64,000 bases of DNA from Serinus canaria (GCF_022539315.1 NC_066323.1:11149219-11213218), one strand, 5' to 3'; shown: positions 41,771 to 54,545, counted from the stretch's first letter. Notes: generated by a model from the sequence alone, not told the origin. Translations and numbers: made by a program.

Positions 41771-44699
41771 ACATCCACATTTCTGGTGGACAAGATTGTG
41801 GGGAGCCTCTCTGAAGACAGACAAGCAGGAGGTAAAAAAGACACAGGATATCTCTAAGGACAGCATAGCCAGTGCTGTTTAGCAACAGCTTCTGCAGCAT
41901 GTCAGGAGAATCAAGAAGTCCTTTGTCCAGCCAAAATGCCCAGAGCAGTAGGAAGAGGTGCAAGAAGACAGAAGTTGCTTTGGACAAGCCAGTGTAACAG
42001 CTGTGAGATCTTTTATCCTAAGAATTAGGAAGGAAACAACCAGCATTTTGGAACCCACTTGTTGTACACGTACACAGCACTCTCCTCCTGAGCTGGCTGG
42101 ATCCCTGGCAAAGGTCCTGCTTCCAGCAGTGTGCCCTGCCCTGCTGGGAAGAAAGAGGCTCTGCGCAGCCCCCTAACTGGCATGGGAATAGACACAGTAC
42201 AGAGGACTGGGCTGCAGGGAACAGACAGCAGGCACCAGCTGCAGAGGGTGATGATTCTCCTTGGCCCCAAGTACAGTCCAATGCTCAAAACACATCAGCT
42301 GCCCCAGCTCCACCACCAGCAGTTATCCAGCCTCTGGAGGAAAAGGGGAATCTCACTGCAGTGCACATCAATCAACTTAGAGCAATAGGGGACAATGTGG
42401 GGACTCAAGCCATCAGAAGCAGAAAAGTCACCTTAAAGGCATGTCTGTCATGAGTGCATGGGCTTTGAACACTGAGCAGGAATACCAAGAACTGCTCTTC
42501 TCAACCTCTGCTCGCTTCAGATTCCTGGTGTGAGAAGCAACAGCCCAGCACAGCCACTGTGCTTGAGGGAATGTCAGAATTAAGCTAAAATCTCTCTCCT
42601 CATCTCGCTCTGCACGTGTCTAGAAAGTTGGACATTATCTTTTCTTGTGCCTCCTCACTCAACAGCCTTGTTAAAAATCCTGAGGTTCTATTTTCTTCTA
42701 CTTCATGCTTGCAATGATTTAGGGGTGGAGAGAAAAGCCTGTGCAGGAGATTCATACTGATTTCTATCTCAGGGGGTTTTAGAGAGAAGCAGCTAATCTT
42801 TGCCCAGCTGCATTCATTCCTCTGCAGTGTTCCAGACAGCAGCTGGGAGTCTGTAAGGTGTGCATGCAACTTCCAAGGGCTGTTATCAATAATGCATTTG
42901 ATGTGCAGCCTTCAGCAGCTGACCAAGGAAGCATCTTATAAAGAGAAGGAAATCCTTTGGTCTTCTCAGGAGGAAAGTGGTGAAGAGACAAAGACTTACC
43001 ATCATTGTGCCATGTCTAATTTATGTCAAGAGGTTGTTCATGTTTCAGAAAGCTTTTAGCAAGGGGCTGGTGCATAGGTATATATTTGGAGATTCAGGGA
43101 GCACATTGTGAATACCAAAATACCCCTAACTTGTAGGGAAGAGCTACATGAAAGGCTACCACTGCTCCCAAAGCACAGCTCCTCTGCAGCTCAGATACCA
43201 TCAGTATGTGGGAGGTGGCAGGGCACCCTCATAGTCTCCTTACTGCCTTCTCAATGGCTGAGATGTCGAAACGCTGTATTAACCTGTGACTTATGTGTGT
43301 GTGTGAGGGATTTATTGATTTCACAGAGGAATGATTAATTTAGTATCATTTAAACACTTTAGGGCTCGTCAGGCTTTTCCACAGAAGAGTAGAAACCTCA
43401 CAACAAAGTATGCAATCCTTAGTTCACCAGCAGTGAAGAAGGTTCCTTTTGCTAATCAAGCAAAAGCTGTTGAGAAGGCCACAGGCATAAGAATACATAG
43501 TTTTTATCTGCTAAGATAAATCTGCTGGTTTGGGTATGTTGTCCACAACACACTGATGTGAGAGTAAGAAGTGGTAAAGGAACAGGAGAGAGGACGACAG
43601 AACTAAGGTGAGCAGCAGAAGCTGCTGGGAAGTGTAACTAAAGAACAGCAAAACCGCTGCAAGCAAATGAAATTAGTCACGAAAGATTAAGCATGTAACC
43701 TAATTGTAGGCAGAAAGGTGATGATGCACCATAAAGGGCCTAGTGGGTACCAGTCCAACTATGATTACTTGGTTCTCCAGTTCTGCAAGCAGTCTAAAAA
43801 CAACTGCTGGTGCAGCAGAGAGTGTTTTGTTTCAGTTTGGTAAAGAAGGACCAAGCCCCAAGTCCACACTCTGCTCTGAATCATCCTGTCTGGGCTCAGC
43901 CTCCAGTGAAGTGAGGATTTTCTCCTCCTATTCATGATGCAGAAGAGGCCATGACTATAATACTGGAATTCCCTAAATCCCAAATTTCTCATAATCCTGC
44001 ACCTGGACATATTCCTGTACACCCTCTACTCCCTCCTGCACTGCACCACCGCGTGGGGCTGGTGGCCATCAGCCATGGCCATTGGGTCACCAGGCACTAC
44101 TCTGAAAGGGTCCTGAGCCCACAGGCTGATGAGAATTCCTGACAGCACAGACAGGAATGTGCAAGCACATGCAGTGCCCTGCTTAATACCCTGCACTGTC
44201 ACAACTTCCAGGGCAAGACAAGGACCAGCAGGTGGATGAAGGAGCTTTGTGTTTGAGCTCACATTAAGGTTAATGTGTGAAACAATCTGCTCTACAGAAT
44301 GTTGGTTAAACTAAATGGCTGCAGAGGGTTTGGGATGATTGCTAAACTGACCTGCTCTGCAGAAGGTCCAGGGTGAAGCAAAGCCTCTATTGTAATAATG
44401 ACTGACTTGTGTCATCTTTCTGCACTGAAGAACCAAGGATCTCTGAATGTGCCAGTCCTTGTGACGTTGGATGACATAACTCAAAACCCAGTGGGCCCCA
44501 CCCTAGAACCATTCCAGAGGCACAAAAATACCATGTTAAAAACCCCAAGTGTTTCAGCAGAAATTAATTCATTCAAAATGTACAAGTTGACTAATACAAT
44601 TAAATGCCCTAGAAATAAACAACCAGCAGATCTGACACACTCAGCCATTTCTCCTCAAGGCTGACATTTTTAGTCTCCCAGGAAGGTTGGGCATAATTT

Positions 44700-45290
44700 T
44701 TACAAAAGTCAGTCCCTGTGACAGTGGCTGTGGTGGGTGAGCAGGAGAGGCTCTGCCTCTGCTGCAGGCTGTGCCCTCCACGCCTTATCACAGGGCCAGC
44801 AAGCACAGGACACAGCCTTTGAAGTGCTGCTCTGGCACACCTCAGGTGCCATGAGGCCAGATGCAAGGACCAGGTGAGGCTCAGGAGGCCCTGGAGCAGA
44901 CACAGAGCTGTGTCCTGCCTGCCTGCTCTGCTGCCAGGCTGCCTTTGGGCAATGCTGCTGGCAAGGTGTCCCTGAGCTCCTCCGTGCTTTCACACAGCTC
45001 GCGGCTCCTGGCACAGCCCCGCTGGCCATCCTTGCCTCTGCAGAGCCCAGCACACTGTCAACACACAGCACCTGGCAACACAGGGCAGCAGGGACAGCAG
45101 CACACAGAGACCCCTCCCACCCCATGCTCCCTTTCAAGGATGCATGCACTGCAAGAGAAGATGGGTAGATTTGGAGTTTTCCTTGCAGCATGGAGTGTCA
45201 CATTCAGAAAGAGGCCAGGAGAAGCATTTGGAAGAGGCTGGTGTTCCCCACAATCTGTGTCTCTGCCACAGGGGTGACTAGGGAACACTG
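44700..45290. other. GC-rich intronic block without recognised gene
   Basis: The block is clearly richer in G+C than the surrounding intron, with many CTG, CAG and CCTG words but few CpG. Both strands stay open for long stretches (160 codons on minus at 44709-45191, 138 codons on plus at 44861-45277), which is typical of stop-poor, GC-rich DNA. The translations show no domain or conserved motif that I know. It could be an old repeat, a regulatory region or an unannotated non-coding transcript. Confidence 0.45.
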
Positions 45291-48200
45291 ATCCAACAAA
45301 AGCACCAAGGTGCAATTCTACCACTTCACTGAATTGTACACATACATTTCAGGCCAGGTTCCTAACTCCTGCTGTGCACGTCTACTTCAACAATTTCAGG
45401 AGGTTCCTGTGCCAGGAACCAGCCCTGTATCTTGAGATCCATGGTAACAAAAGCCTCCAGTACCTGAACTAAGTTCCAGTGATCCAGAGACGTCAATAAA
45501 ATTATTTTTGTTTTGCAGATGCTTAGTCAGGACATTACCCTTTGACAGCAAAGCAGGGATAGTTCAGGTTCCCATCCATGCCTTTCTGCTACAGTACCCT
45601 GCATTCCCCACTGTTTCAGCCAGTCTGTCTTGAAATAGCCCAGGGACTTAGTCTCTCTTCCTTTTCCTTGGAAAACAGCATTACAATTCAATGTTCCCCA
45701 TTTTTGAAGTTTTCTATCACTTAGCTCACAGTTATAATTACATGCACACAGTCAGTAAAGTTTTTTCCTTGGATTTTTTAGCCTCTCTCCCACTTTCACC
45801 TCCAGAACTGTTAGTCACTGTTTGGAAAAGGCACACCATTTCCTAGTTTTATCCATTCTATATTTGAGTTTGGTATTATTAGGAAAGAGATCTATATCAT
45901 TTCATTAATGCACCCCTGACCTCAGTCAAACATTTCCTCACTCAAAACTTTCCTTGCTTCTTTTCATATCAGTGTCCTGGACTCAGGAAGGACAATATTT
46001 GTCCTCCCTCTACTACAAAATAAAATGTTAACGACGGTCTCACTGTAACCCCGGATATCCTGGAGTTTCGTTTAGGTTTCACTTCTGAAAAGCAGATAAT
46101 AGACAAATTATTTAATAATAATTTTTTGTCAAAATAGACGCTAGATAAATGGCATTAAAAACAAGCAAAGCTGGCCAGAGAGTTTTAGGAAAAGCCAAAT
46201 ATTAGCCAGTGGAGAAAGGAGCTCAGTTACCAGCCAGTCTTGCATCCCCCAGCTAGCAAAAGAATGGCAACAAAAGATACTTCTACTATAAATACCTCTC
46301 CAGAAAGACATTTTGACAGTGGCCTTTTGGTTTTTGCCTGCTGGGATAAATGTTCCACCTGCACATTATTTCTCCTAAACAGGGGCTTCACTGCACACTG
46401 TCCTGTCCTCAGTCTAGACATGTGTTAAGAGTTTTCTTCCAAAACCCATTTCAGACATTGTATTGCCATTGACTGTTCTGATTTAACCTCATCATTTCCC
46501 CTACAGTGATTAATTGATCACACACAACACACAGGACAAAACAGGTAAGCTCCATGCAAGGCTACTGCTGCTCTGCACATGCTGCAAAGGCTTTGCCTAC
46601 CTGCTTATCCAAGGCTAGGCCTGTCTGGCCTCAAGGAAATCAGCAAAACAAACACTGTGCACGAGATGCCAGCCTCCACTGATCCATCTCTCTGATTTCT
46701 ACTCTTGCCTTCACTTCAATTTACAGCAACTCCTCCCTGATGGTGTTTTACCTTCCCTCCATATTTCAAGGGAATCATGTGGGATCAAAATGCTCCACCA
46801 AACTCTAAACATTTTGTTCTGATTTTATTAGGAATGATAAGGCAATTTAAACCACTCTAAAGTTCTTTCAAAATGGGAATTTGTAATGTTTCTTTGGGGA
46901 AGGATCAAAATGAGATGAGTCAGCACCTCTGGAGCATTTTCCCTCAATCTTCTTCCAAAATGAAATTTCAACAAAAGATCATCATTCATTCCAACACTGA
47001 CAGACCACTGCTCACAAGGGGAATGGCCCATCCCTGATCCTCCAGCTGGTGTTAGGTGGACCATTGCATGTTCCTAAATATCCTGCACAACTAAGGCTAA
47101 GAGAAGAATATTTTTATTGAAGCTTACGTACCCTTTATAATTTGTATTGCTATCATATAAGACAAGGCAACAGTAGCTAGGAAAGCAGGATTAAGCCCTG
47201 CAGTTACTGATTTTTTCCTCTGAAGGTCTCTTGCTTGAACAGCAAAGTCTGATTTACCTCATTCCAGATGTGAATTCAAGGTGCAAAGCCCCACCCTCCC
47301 TTTGGGAGCTGTACCACAGTGCTGGGCTGGGAAGTTCAGGGAATACAGTCCCTCAGCAGGATGTCAGAGAAGAAACCTGTCCCCAAAGAGCCACAGAAAT
47401 GCACCGTGCTGCTCTCCTCCACCTGACCAGCTGAACAACATGGATGGCAGCATCTGACCAGGGGAAAAGGGCCCACTTTATTAACGAGAGGTGTGTTTAC
47501 AAGTTTCCATGCTACAAGGATGGCATGGCCAAGGTGCCTGCCAGGAGCTGTATTTTAGGAACATTCAATGCAGGGCAGGAATCTGATCACAGGGGCTGGC
47601 TCTTCTCAGGACTGCTGCTGCCTTGAATATTCATTTTGTTCCCATATTTATGAAAAAAGTCAGGGGACAAGAGGAGTTTTTTATCTCCCAGTTAATGCCT
47701 TCCTTCAGTGGGCCCCTTTAAACAGACAGTGAAGAAGAGTAGGTACTCTGGAGAGAAATTTAAGCCACATTACATTGGTGTCATGCTGTGCTTTGCCTTT
47801 GAGACATTTCTCTCCCCCTCCACTGACCTGGCTTCCTAATGAGGCCTGTAAACTAGGGAATCCCCCAACAAGTGTGCTTTCTTACAAGGTTTGCAAAATG
47901 TCCAGGATACCTGCCTGGCCTATCGGTACTTCTGACCAAATCAGCTAGCACCACTGGAGATCAAACAGGAATTACAGAAATGGCATTGACAGCAGCAGGT
48001 TTAACCTCCCAAGCCTATTAGGGGAGAGAATGAGCTATTGTTGATTCCAGCCCCTGACCTTGGAGTGATATAAACAGGAGTGCAGCAACCCTAGAGGAGT
48101 TGTAGCAAAATAGTTATAGCATTGCAAGCAGATTAAAAATACAGTTAATACACATACTTTCCCAGATGCTTGTTCATTATTATTCAAGACATGTTTATTA

Positions 48201-48809
48201 TGCAAAATGATAAAGCAGAAAAAAAAGAGAGGAAAAGAAAATGCAAAGACACACTGAGCTTTTAGCATGACTGGGGTTTTCTCAATGCTGCTTAGAGTTT
48301 TTTTTTTTATTGTGCATAATCATTCCCTTATTAGCAGGAATCTTTGAAGTGATTCAGGCTCTAATTTCAGCATTTCAAACTCATAGGTTTATACTGAAAA
48401 ACCACAGTGAGCTCCTGTAAGTGACCCATTTTTTTTCCTCTGTATTCTCTATCTCTGCTAGGGTTTTCTACGTCTTCCCAATAAATTATGCATCACAATT
48501 TGCCATTTCAAAAATAATTAGAACTCCAAGTTAAACAACAAGGAATATCTGAGAGCAATACATTTTAGAAGAAAAGTGTTTTGCACTTGGGGTAATAGCA
48601 ATCCCAGCTGCAATGCCACTAAATTACAGATATCATCATATTGAGAGATGCCCTGTCAATGTACTTGGAGTCACTGGGTGGACCTGTGGAGACTCTACAC
48701 CTCCATGACGAAGATCTGCTCCAGGAGAACCAGGTTTGCCTCCCAGGCAAAATACTTCACAAGCACTCCCTTTCCCATGCCCCTCTGAGGTGTTTCAAGA
48801 ACAATAGGA

Positions 48810-49050
48810 AAAGCTGGGAACCGAGGGGAGAAACTTCACAAAGTTACACAGGAGTGGAAATTAATTTGGTGGTGGAACTATTAACTCCAGACAGACAGGA
48901 GAGCATGTTCTGAGTCTTCTTCCCTTAGGATTAGGCTGTAAACTCACTGGAGCAGGACAGACCTCTTTATTCCATGTTTCTGAATCCTGTGCAACAACCA
49001 GCCTGTGGTCTCATTCTTCCCAAGTGCTGAGGCACTGTAAGTTATACCCA
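48810..49050 (+). mobile_element. Possible ancient amniote retroposon (MIR/L2-type tail)
   Basis: CAAAGTTACACAGGAGTGGA, then a diverged TGGTGGAACTATTAACTCC, resembles the antisense MIR block 'AGGTCACACAGC..GTGGCAGAGCTGGGATT..AACCCAG'. Further on, TTAGGCTGTAAACTCACTGG with AGCAGGACAGACC resembles the 'AGATTGTAAACTC..GGGGCAGGGACC' segment seen in old amniote retroposon tails. AGTGCTGAGGCACTGTAAG near 49024 fits the 'GGTGCTACTGTAAT' end. Individual blocks are short, so this is a pattern-level call. Confidence 0.4.
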
Positions 49051-49514
49051 CTGCCCTTCATTCATTCTGTTTATTTTTACTTTGGCATCAAATGCTAATA
49101 GTGGATCTTCAGGAGAGTCAAGCCCCTCCCCAAAACAGGTGCTGACTGAAACCTTTGTGCCCCCTCAGGGAATTTAAAGCTGCTGTACATTACAGGCTGT
49201 ACACCACATTACAGAACACACCAATGACTCTGCAAGCTTGCTATGCAGACAGTGGCTTGCATCCTACTTTCTGCAAAGCAGGATACCTCCAACCAAAGCA
49301 TGATTTTCTTGTCTGCTTATCACCTAATTCCCATGTCGACCTCAGAGATAGCAATAACCTAGTCTGGGGGAAACTAAATCAGATATCTAGGGTGAGTAAG
49401 CAATGCACAAGTCCCAGACAGCTGCTTCCCAAGCAAAGAAGGTTTAGCATCTAATAAATTTAGGCCTCTAAAGCTGGCTAGGAATAAATGGTTGGCTTCA
49501 GCCAGCCTGACACT

Positions 49515-49597
49515 ATCCCTGCCTGAATAGATGAGGCAGGGATGAGGAAGCTCATTGCTGAAGGCAGTGATGAGCTGCTGATGGCATGAGCCATCAG
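49515..49597. repeat. Pair of adjacent short hairpins
   Basis: First hairpin at 49515-49543: ATCCCTGCCT, 9-base loop, AGGCAGGGAT (10-bp arms). Second at 49578-49597: CTGATGGC, loop ATGA, GCCATCAG (8-bp arms). The two lie 34 bp apart. Confidence 0.9.
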
Positions 49598-50187
49598 AAG
49601 GTCTTGCAAGTTTCTAGGAAATGCTGTCTCACCACATTTGGCTTTAGAGGACTCTACTCAGCCCTACTTTTGTGTTAATCAACACAAGGGAGACTTTTTC
49701 CAGGGGCTGGTTATTCTAAGCCCATTCATTCAAGAGCCCATTGGCCTAAACTCAGAAGGAGCTGGCACGAGCCATCCCTAAGACCAGGCTGATCACAGCC
49801 TCTGGCTTGATCCAGGACAAAGGATGTCAGCCAAGACCTCAGCTGTCACACAGAGATTAAACATCACCAAAAACTTCACAAAACAAAACCAAAACAAACC
49901 CACAGTGATTACATGTTCAGTCACAGCATCAATCTGGGTTCAAGAGGAGAGGAAAAAACCCAACCCAAACCAAAAACCAAACAAACAGAAAAAAAAACAT
50001 TACCCTGGACCATTTTATTTGAAAATAGTGCTAGACTTGAGGGTGTTCTAAGAAGTCCTTACAGAGCTTCCATGCAGCATGGAAGGCAGCCAAGCAACTA
50101 ATTTATCAATTGGCTCATGTGAGTGAACAATATCTGTGGGGAATGTTGACCCATTTTTTTTTAGAAATCCCCCAAAAAACGCTAGTG

Positions 50188-50203
50188 AAAAAAAAAAAAA
50201 AAA
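50188..50203 (+). repeat. Homopolymer A run (16)
   Basis: Sixteen consecutive A, within an A/C-rich neighbourhood (49860-50210) that also contains AAACCCAAAAC-like segments. No retroposon body was recognised directly upstream. Confidence 0.95.
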
Positions 50204-52607
50204 CCCAAAACAGATAAATACAGAGAGAGAACAAAGCTGTAGTTTAGAGGCTGCTAAGCAAAGACCAGGGACAATGTATCCCCTGGTGTGGTCAGCAATG
50301 AGGTCCAGGTAACATGGCCTGGGGACCTTCACCCCACAAGGAAGCCTACAGCATCCAAAAGAGACTGCCTAAACAGGTTCTATGCTCTTCTCAGACATAC
50401 CCAGTTCTTTCATGGCATCCTGATCTCATCCCTTCTCCTTATTGATGAGCCTGACCCACACTCCCTGTTCTTAACACTTTATCCACAAATTTTCTATTTT
50501 CTTGCCTTGGGGTTTGCTCCCAAGCACAGTGAATTCATTAATTTACTGCTGTAAGACAAAGAGAGAGCCACCAGTCATCACAAGGAAAGGATCCAAAAAG
50601 GTCCATCACCATGGAGTAGAGCATCACACATTTAATGCAAACAGAAACCTTGGATCACATTGATAAAATGAACAGTTTCACTCTTATTAGCTCAGACAGA
50701 GCTCAGTGCCATCAAGCTGTGGCATGTAATGAGGTTCACTTCATTAACCACCGGCCATCACAGTGTATCCTTCCCCATCAGCCTTCCCTGATTAACCTTC
50801 CTGCTCAAGACAGGCACACTTGTTGGAAATAAGCAGGCCCATTAAATCTCCCTCATTTGAATACATGTGTGATCTGGTGCCTTTTAGGATACTTAAAATG
50901 ACTAACAGATGTGTTTCCTGGACAGCATGGTCCTCCTGCTGTCTACCACCTCTTGGTGTGTCACTCCCACCCTTTATATCATGTCTCACTACTACTAGAG
51001 AGAGATTTTTCTCTGCATCTTCTCTAGTCTCTCAGCTGTCAAACAAAAATTTTTTCAAAACTCTATTTCTTCTTTTTCCCAAGACCCACACCTTTCACTA
51101 CCCTGCACTACATGTTCAGAAAATGATGACCACTCATTGGCCCAAGAGGACCCCACTGGCTGGCTGTGGCCCTATGACGCACTCTTATTTCCTGCAATCC
51201 TGTATTTACAGGATACTGATTGTACAAGGAGCCTCAGCACTGGGCCAGAACTGTGTTCTGCACTGCACAAGCAGGGCAAAGCATCAGTCCTGAGCCCCTG
51301 ACAATGTGCCCAGAGGGACACACACGCAGTAATGCAGTACCACACTGTGCTTGGTATTACCTTTAGGACTCTGATAGCTTTACAAAGAGAGGAAGTTTTC
51401 ATTGTTAGTAAACCAATTTAATTTATTTAGAAGCAGTCAATTATGTTTACTGAGCTATGAAAGAACAGGAAGCGTCTGGCATCCACAGAGATCCAGACCG
51501 ATCTCTCTGTCTCTTCTTGACAAGCAGCCAGTTTTGAGATCTACCTCGCCAAGCATACTAACACCTCCACTTGCTTCCTACCCTGAGCTGCTGGGGAGAC
51601 AGAGCCTTATCACATCCCAAGGGAAAAGGGGAAATCTCAATCATGTGACCAGTATAAAACTGACCAGGAACAAAGATGGAAGATAAAACTTAGGAAAAAT
51701 CATATAGACCAACCCAAACTGCCGTCCTTTCAGTGGTCCCATTGTCATGCTCAGAACACTTCTGAAGCAAAAGTAAGTGCCCAGACAAGAGCAGAATCAC
51801 TGCACTGTAAATTTACACAAAGGCAGATAGATTAGAATCTGGCTATGCACTGTAAAGCTATCATAACTACAGAAATGAGAAGTATATTATTAACTATCCC
51901 TTTTTACTATGTAGAACTAGAACAAAGTTATTTGAAGCATAAAAATTCTGGCAAAGGGTTGCCATATTTAATAAATCACTGAATCAATTATTCACTGTGA
52001 AAATCAATTACTTACTTTAAATGAGAATCTTATGAATAACCTCATGCCCTTTCATGTCATCTAAGAAAGTTATAAGGGAATTAGTCGGCAAAAATTGCTG
52101 CACTTATCTTTTATGTGCATTAAAAAGACCACACAAATACAGGGAATTTCTGCCAATAGAATAGTCCAGAACCCTTTTAAGAGAGTCACGGTATTGCTGT
52201 GGATTTACACTGTAGTCAAAAGCAGAGTATGACCCATTGGGGTACCACCTATGATCAGTTATCTGGGTGCAATTCAGAAGCAATCCCAGTGAGTCCATGC
52301 CATTTCACAAATGAGAAATCAGAATATGACCAGCCAACTCTACACAAATGCCTCAACAACATGACCTACATTAAGTGCATACTTAAAGGAACCGAAAGCG
52401 CATCTTCACAGGTCAGGAAATATTGCCATGAATCTCCATGGAGACACTATTAAGTGAATATTGCATGGCCTTGCAGCAGCTCCTCCTGCTCCTGCTTTTA
52501 AAGGTTTGCTGATAGATGACTGTTTCCAGAAATAGCTGGAAGTCCCGGCGCAGTCTGCTTTCTCCCACCTACAAAACTCCAGGAGCCCAACAGTGCAAAG
52601 TACTCAC

Positions 52608-52711
52608 TGAGCTGTAGAGATATCCCTCAGCGTTCATGGCAACGTACAGACCTGCCTTCACCCCTTGGATTGCCACCACACGAAGACCCACAGGAATTAG
52701 ATTGAAAAGGG
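52608..52711 (-). CDS. FGF12: FGF12 internal coding exon (beta-trefoil core, continues from 59546-59656)
   Basis: Second FGF12 exon in the window. On the minus strand the acceptor is a long pyrimidine tract ending CTTCCGCAG, and the donor is GTGAGTAC directly after codons for Tyr-Ser-Ser. Length is 104 bp: two bases that complete the Thr codon split from the preceding exon, then 34 full codons, ending in phase 0. The peptide reads [17 protein letters not shown], then [17 protein letters not shown]. The first part is shared by FGF11-14. VKA..LYVAMN and YLYSS point to FGF12; FGF14 has KTGLYIAMN and YLYPS, and FGF13 has QTKLYLAMN. Two differences from the usual FGF12 form are visible: Gly for Ser in KASLYV (codon 52650-52652) and Ala for Gly in AMNGEG (codon 52629-52631). 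The reading frame is intact and both splice sites are consensus, so the gene looks functional here. Confidence 0.97.
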
Positions 52712-53689
52712 CTGCGGAAGGAAAAGAAAAGCAAATGTTATGGATACATCACCCCACATGGCCACTGCTGCTTTTGCCCCAGGGCTAGCCCACCACACTC
52801 CTGCCTCTTCACAAAAGTGACTGCACTAGGATCAAGCATCCTGATTCCAGCTACAGGGAAGCACTGCAACCATGGAGCTGATGGGGAAAGGAAATTTTTA
52901 AAAGTACTGAGTTTGGCTGCCTCCCAAATGCCTTAACACACCCATCAGTCTGTCTGATCCCTGCTTTTGCAATGCCAAGGGCTCATCTGTGCTCCCAAGC
53001 AAGAGCATCACAATGGCTTTCTGAGGGCCAGCTGAGCCAGGGCAACTGCACATATACAGACTTTGCCTGTGGCAAATGCAACAACACAACTCAGTTTAGC
53101 TCCCCCTGAAACACATTTAAGCCTAGTCACACTTTGCTGCATTTGCCATATGCCAAAAGAGTACACAGACAGCAACCATGGCCAGAAGAATGCAAATTAA
53201 CTTGACTGTGTGTTTGCCCATGTGATCCTGGGCTGTCAAGGGAATGAAGAAACTCAAGAAGAGACAGTGCTTCACTCTGGGACATCAGCACTGCTCCCCA
53301 TTCAGGACCAGCACTGGAGAGGACAGAAGAGGACAAGATCTTCCATTATTCAGGTTTACTGCAGTCTTATTGATTAAAGCATTGCAACCACTTCCTCTCA
53401 GTTAATTACTTTATTGCTCGATTCCCACCCAGCAGACCCAGTATCTCATTGAAAGATTCTTCCCATGAGTATATACATTAATGTACTGTCAGGCTTTAGC
53501 TACATTTCTAACAGCATGGGCTCAAAGAGGAGACTATTATCAGCACTGATAGACTGAGCACTGAAGCATTAGCATGGCTTTGTCTCCACTGAGTTTTATA
53601 GGACAAGAGTATTTAGATGTTGCAGGATCCCTTGTGCTTCAGCTTACAAAGAGCTAATTAGAACTCATCCCAGGAAGCTGAAGATAGGG

Positions 53690-53770
53690 AAAGATGGGCA
53701 CAGGGTCAGGCAGAAATAAAAGCACAAACACAGTGGAAGTACTTCACTCAAGGTCTCCTCCTACACAACA
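53690..53770 (-). mobile_element. Weak MIR-like stretch
   Basis: ACACAGTGGAAGTACTTCAC followed by TCAAGGTCTCCTCCTACACA loosely follows the antisense MIR block 'CAGAGAAGTGAAGTGACTTGCCCAAGGTCACACAGC'. The similarity is short and gapped; listed with low confidence. Confidence 0.25.
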
Positions 53771-54545
53771 GCCCTGAAACAAGAATACGCAATGCCATTT
53801 TGCTCAGGACATCTACCAGGTGTCTTGGCCGTGCTGGTTTCAGGGTTGCCTCCAAAAGAGGATCAATAAATTCCAGTGCACATGAATATATTATTTTATT
53901 TCCCAAGGAAGACTAGATGACTTCCCTCAATGAGCTGCCTAAAATGGAGACACCTCAAGTCTAGTGAAAAAAAACCCTCATCTCAGCCTCTTCTTGTGCT
54001 TTTATGCACCATATTCCATAAAACATCAAAGCATGTGCTGAGGTCTTACCAAATCCAGTGCCTGTATGTGTGTTTTTGGGGGAGAATGTCAACAGATGGT
54101 TATGGAAAACACAGTCCAGGCTGGATACTGGTCTGTGAATAACTGGAGTCAAGGACAGTGCTACTTTGGTACTGTCCCTACACAAGACAAACACATCCCA
54201 GAGTAACTACTCAGCATTAGAAGTGTTGCCTATTCCTTTCTCCCTGCATGAAGGTCTAAAACCTTCTGCAATTAACAAGTCTATAAGCAATTCCCCTTCC
54301 CTATTTCTTCCTCTTACTGAAAAATGGAGCATATTACTGCTAATAATGAAACAAAATGGGCATCATCATTCATTTCCTACAGCCAATTTGTCTTGCATAG
54401 GAAACTTGTGACAGACCATTCAAAGCATTCATTAGGCAGCAAGGTGATAACACCCAGAATTAGTGGTTGAGAAGTTCCACTTGGAAGCACCCACATGTTT
54501 CCAAATCTCTTTCCACCTCTACATGCAAAGGGAGCAAAGGAACAA

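Larger units (their letters stand above)
1..52607 (-). other. FGF12: FGF12 intron after the 104-bp exon (partial, at least 52.6 kb)
   Basis: Everything below the donor at 52607 is read as one long phase 0 intron. The next FGF12 exon, which should encode the ECKFKESVFENYY region, was looked for on the minus strand and not found. By region: 1-13500 is unique AT-leaning sequence with one GGTA microsatellite and hairpins near 4560 and 5929. About 13500-14111 holds an old CR1 fragment followed by a G-rich minisatellite. 14112-29100 is unique apart from the palindrome at 17625. 29100-30700 is AT and pyrimidine rich. 30840-31450 and 44700-45290 are GC richer. 32500-34480 holds two CR1 relics. 41596-41716 is a MIR-like relic and 48810-49050 another ancient retroposon-like stretch. 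Otherwise nothing recognisable is present. Small unrecognised exons of another transcript cannot be excluded by eye. Confidence 0.85.

Noticed and set aside
44040..44070. CTCF-like word around CCGCGTGGGGCTGG
   Set aside because: Only the first ten positions fit the usual motif; the last ones do not.
44709..45277. Overlapping 160-codon (minus) and 138-codon (plus) frames
   Set aside because: Both strands open at once in GC-rich DNA points to few stop codons rather than genes; no domain seen.
1..52600. The next FGF12 exon (ECKFKESVFENYY region)
   Set aside because: Searched by eye on the minus strand and not found; it presumably lies below position 1. A translated search with FGF12 would settle this.
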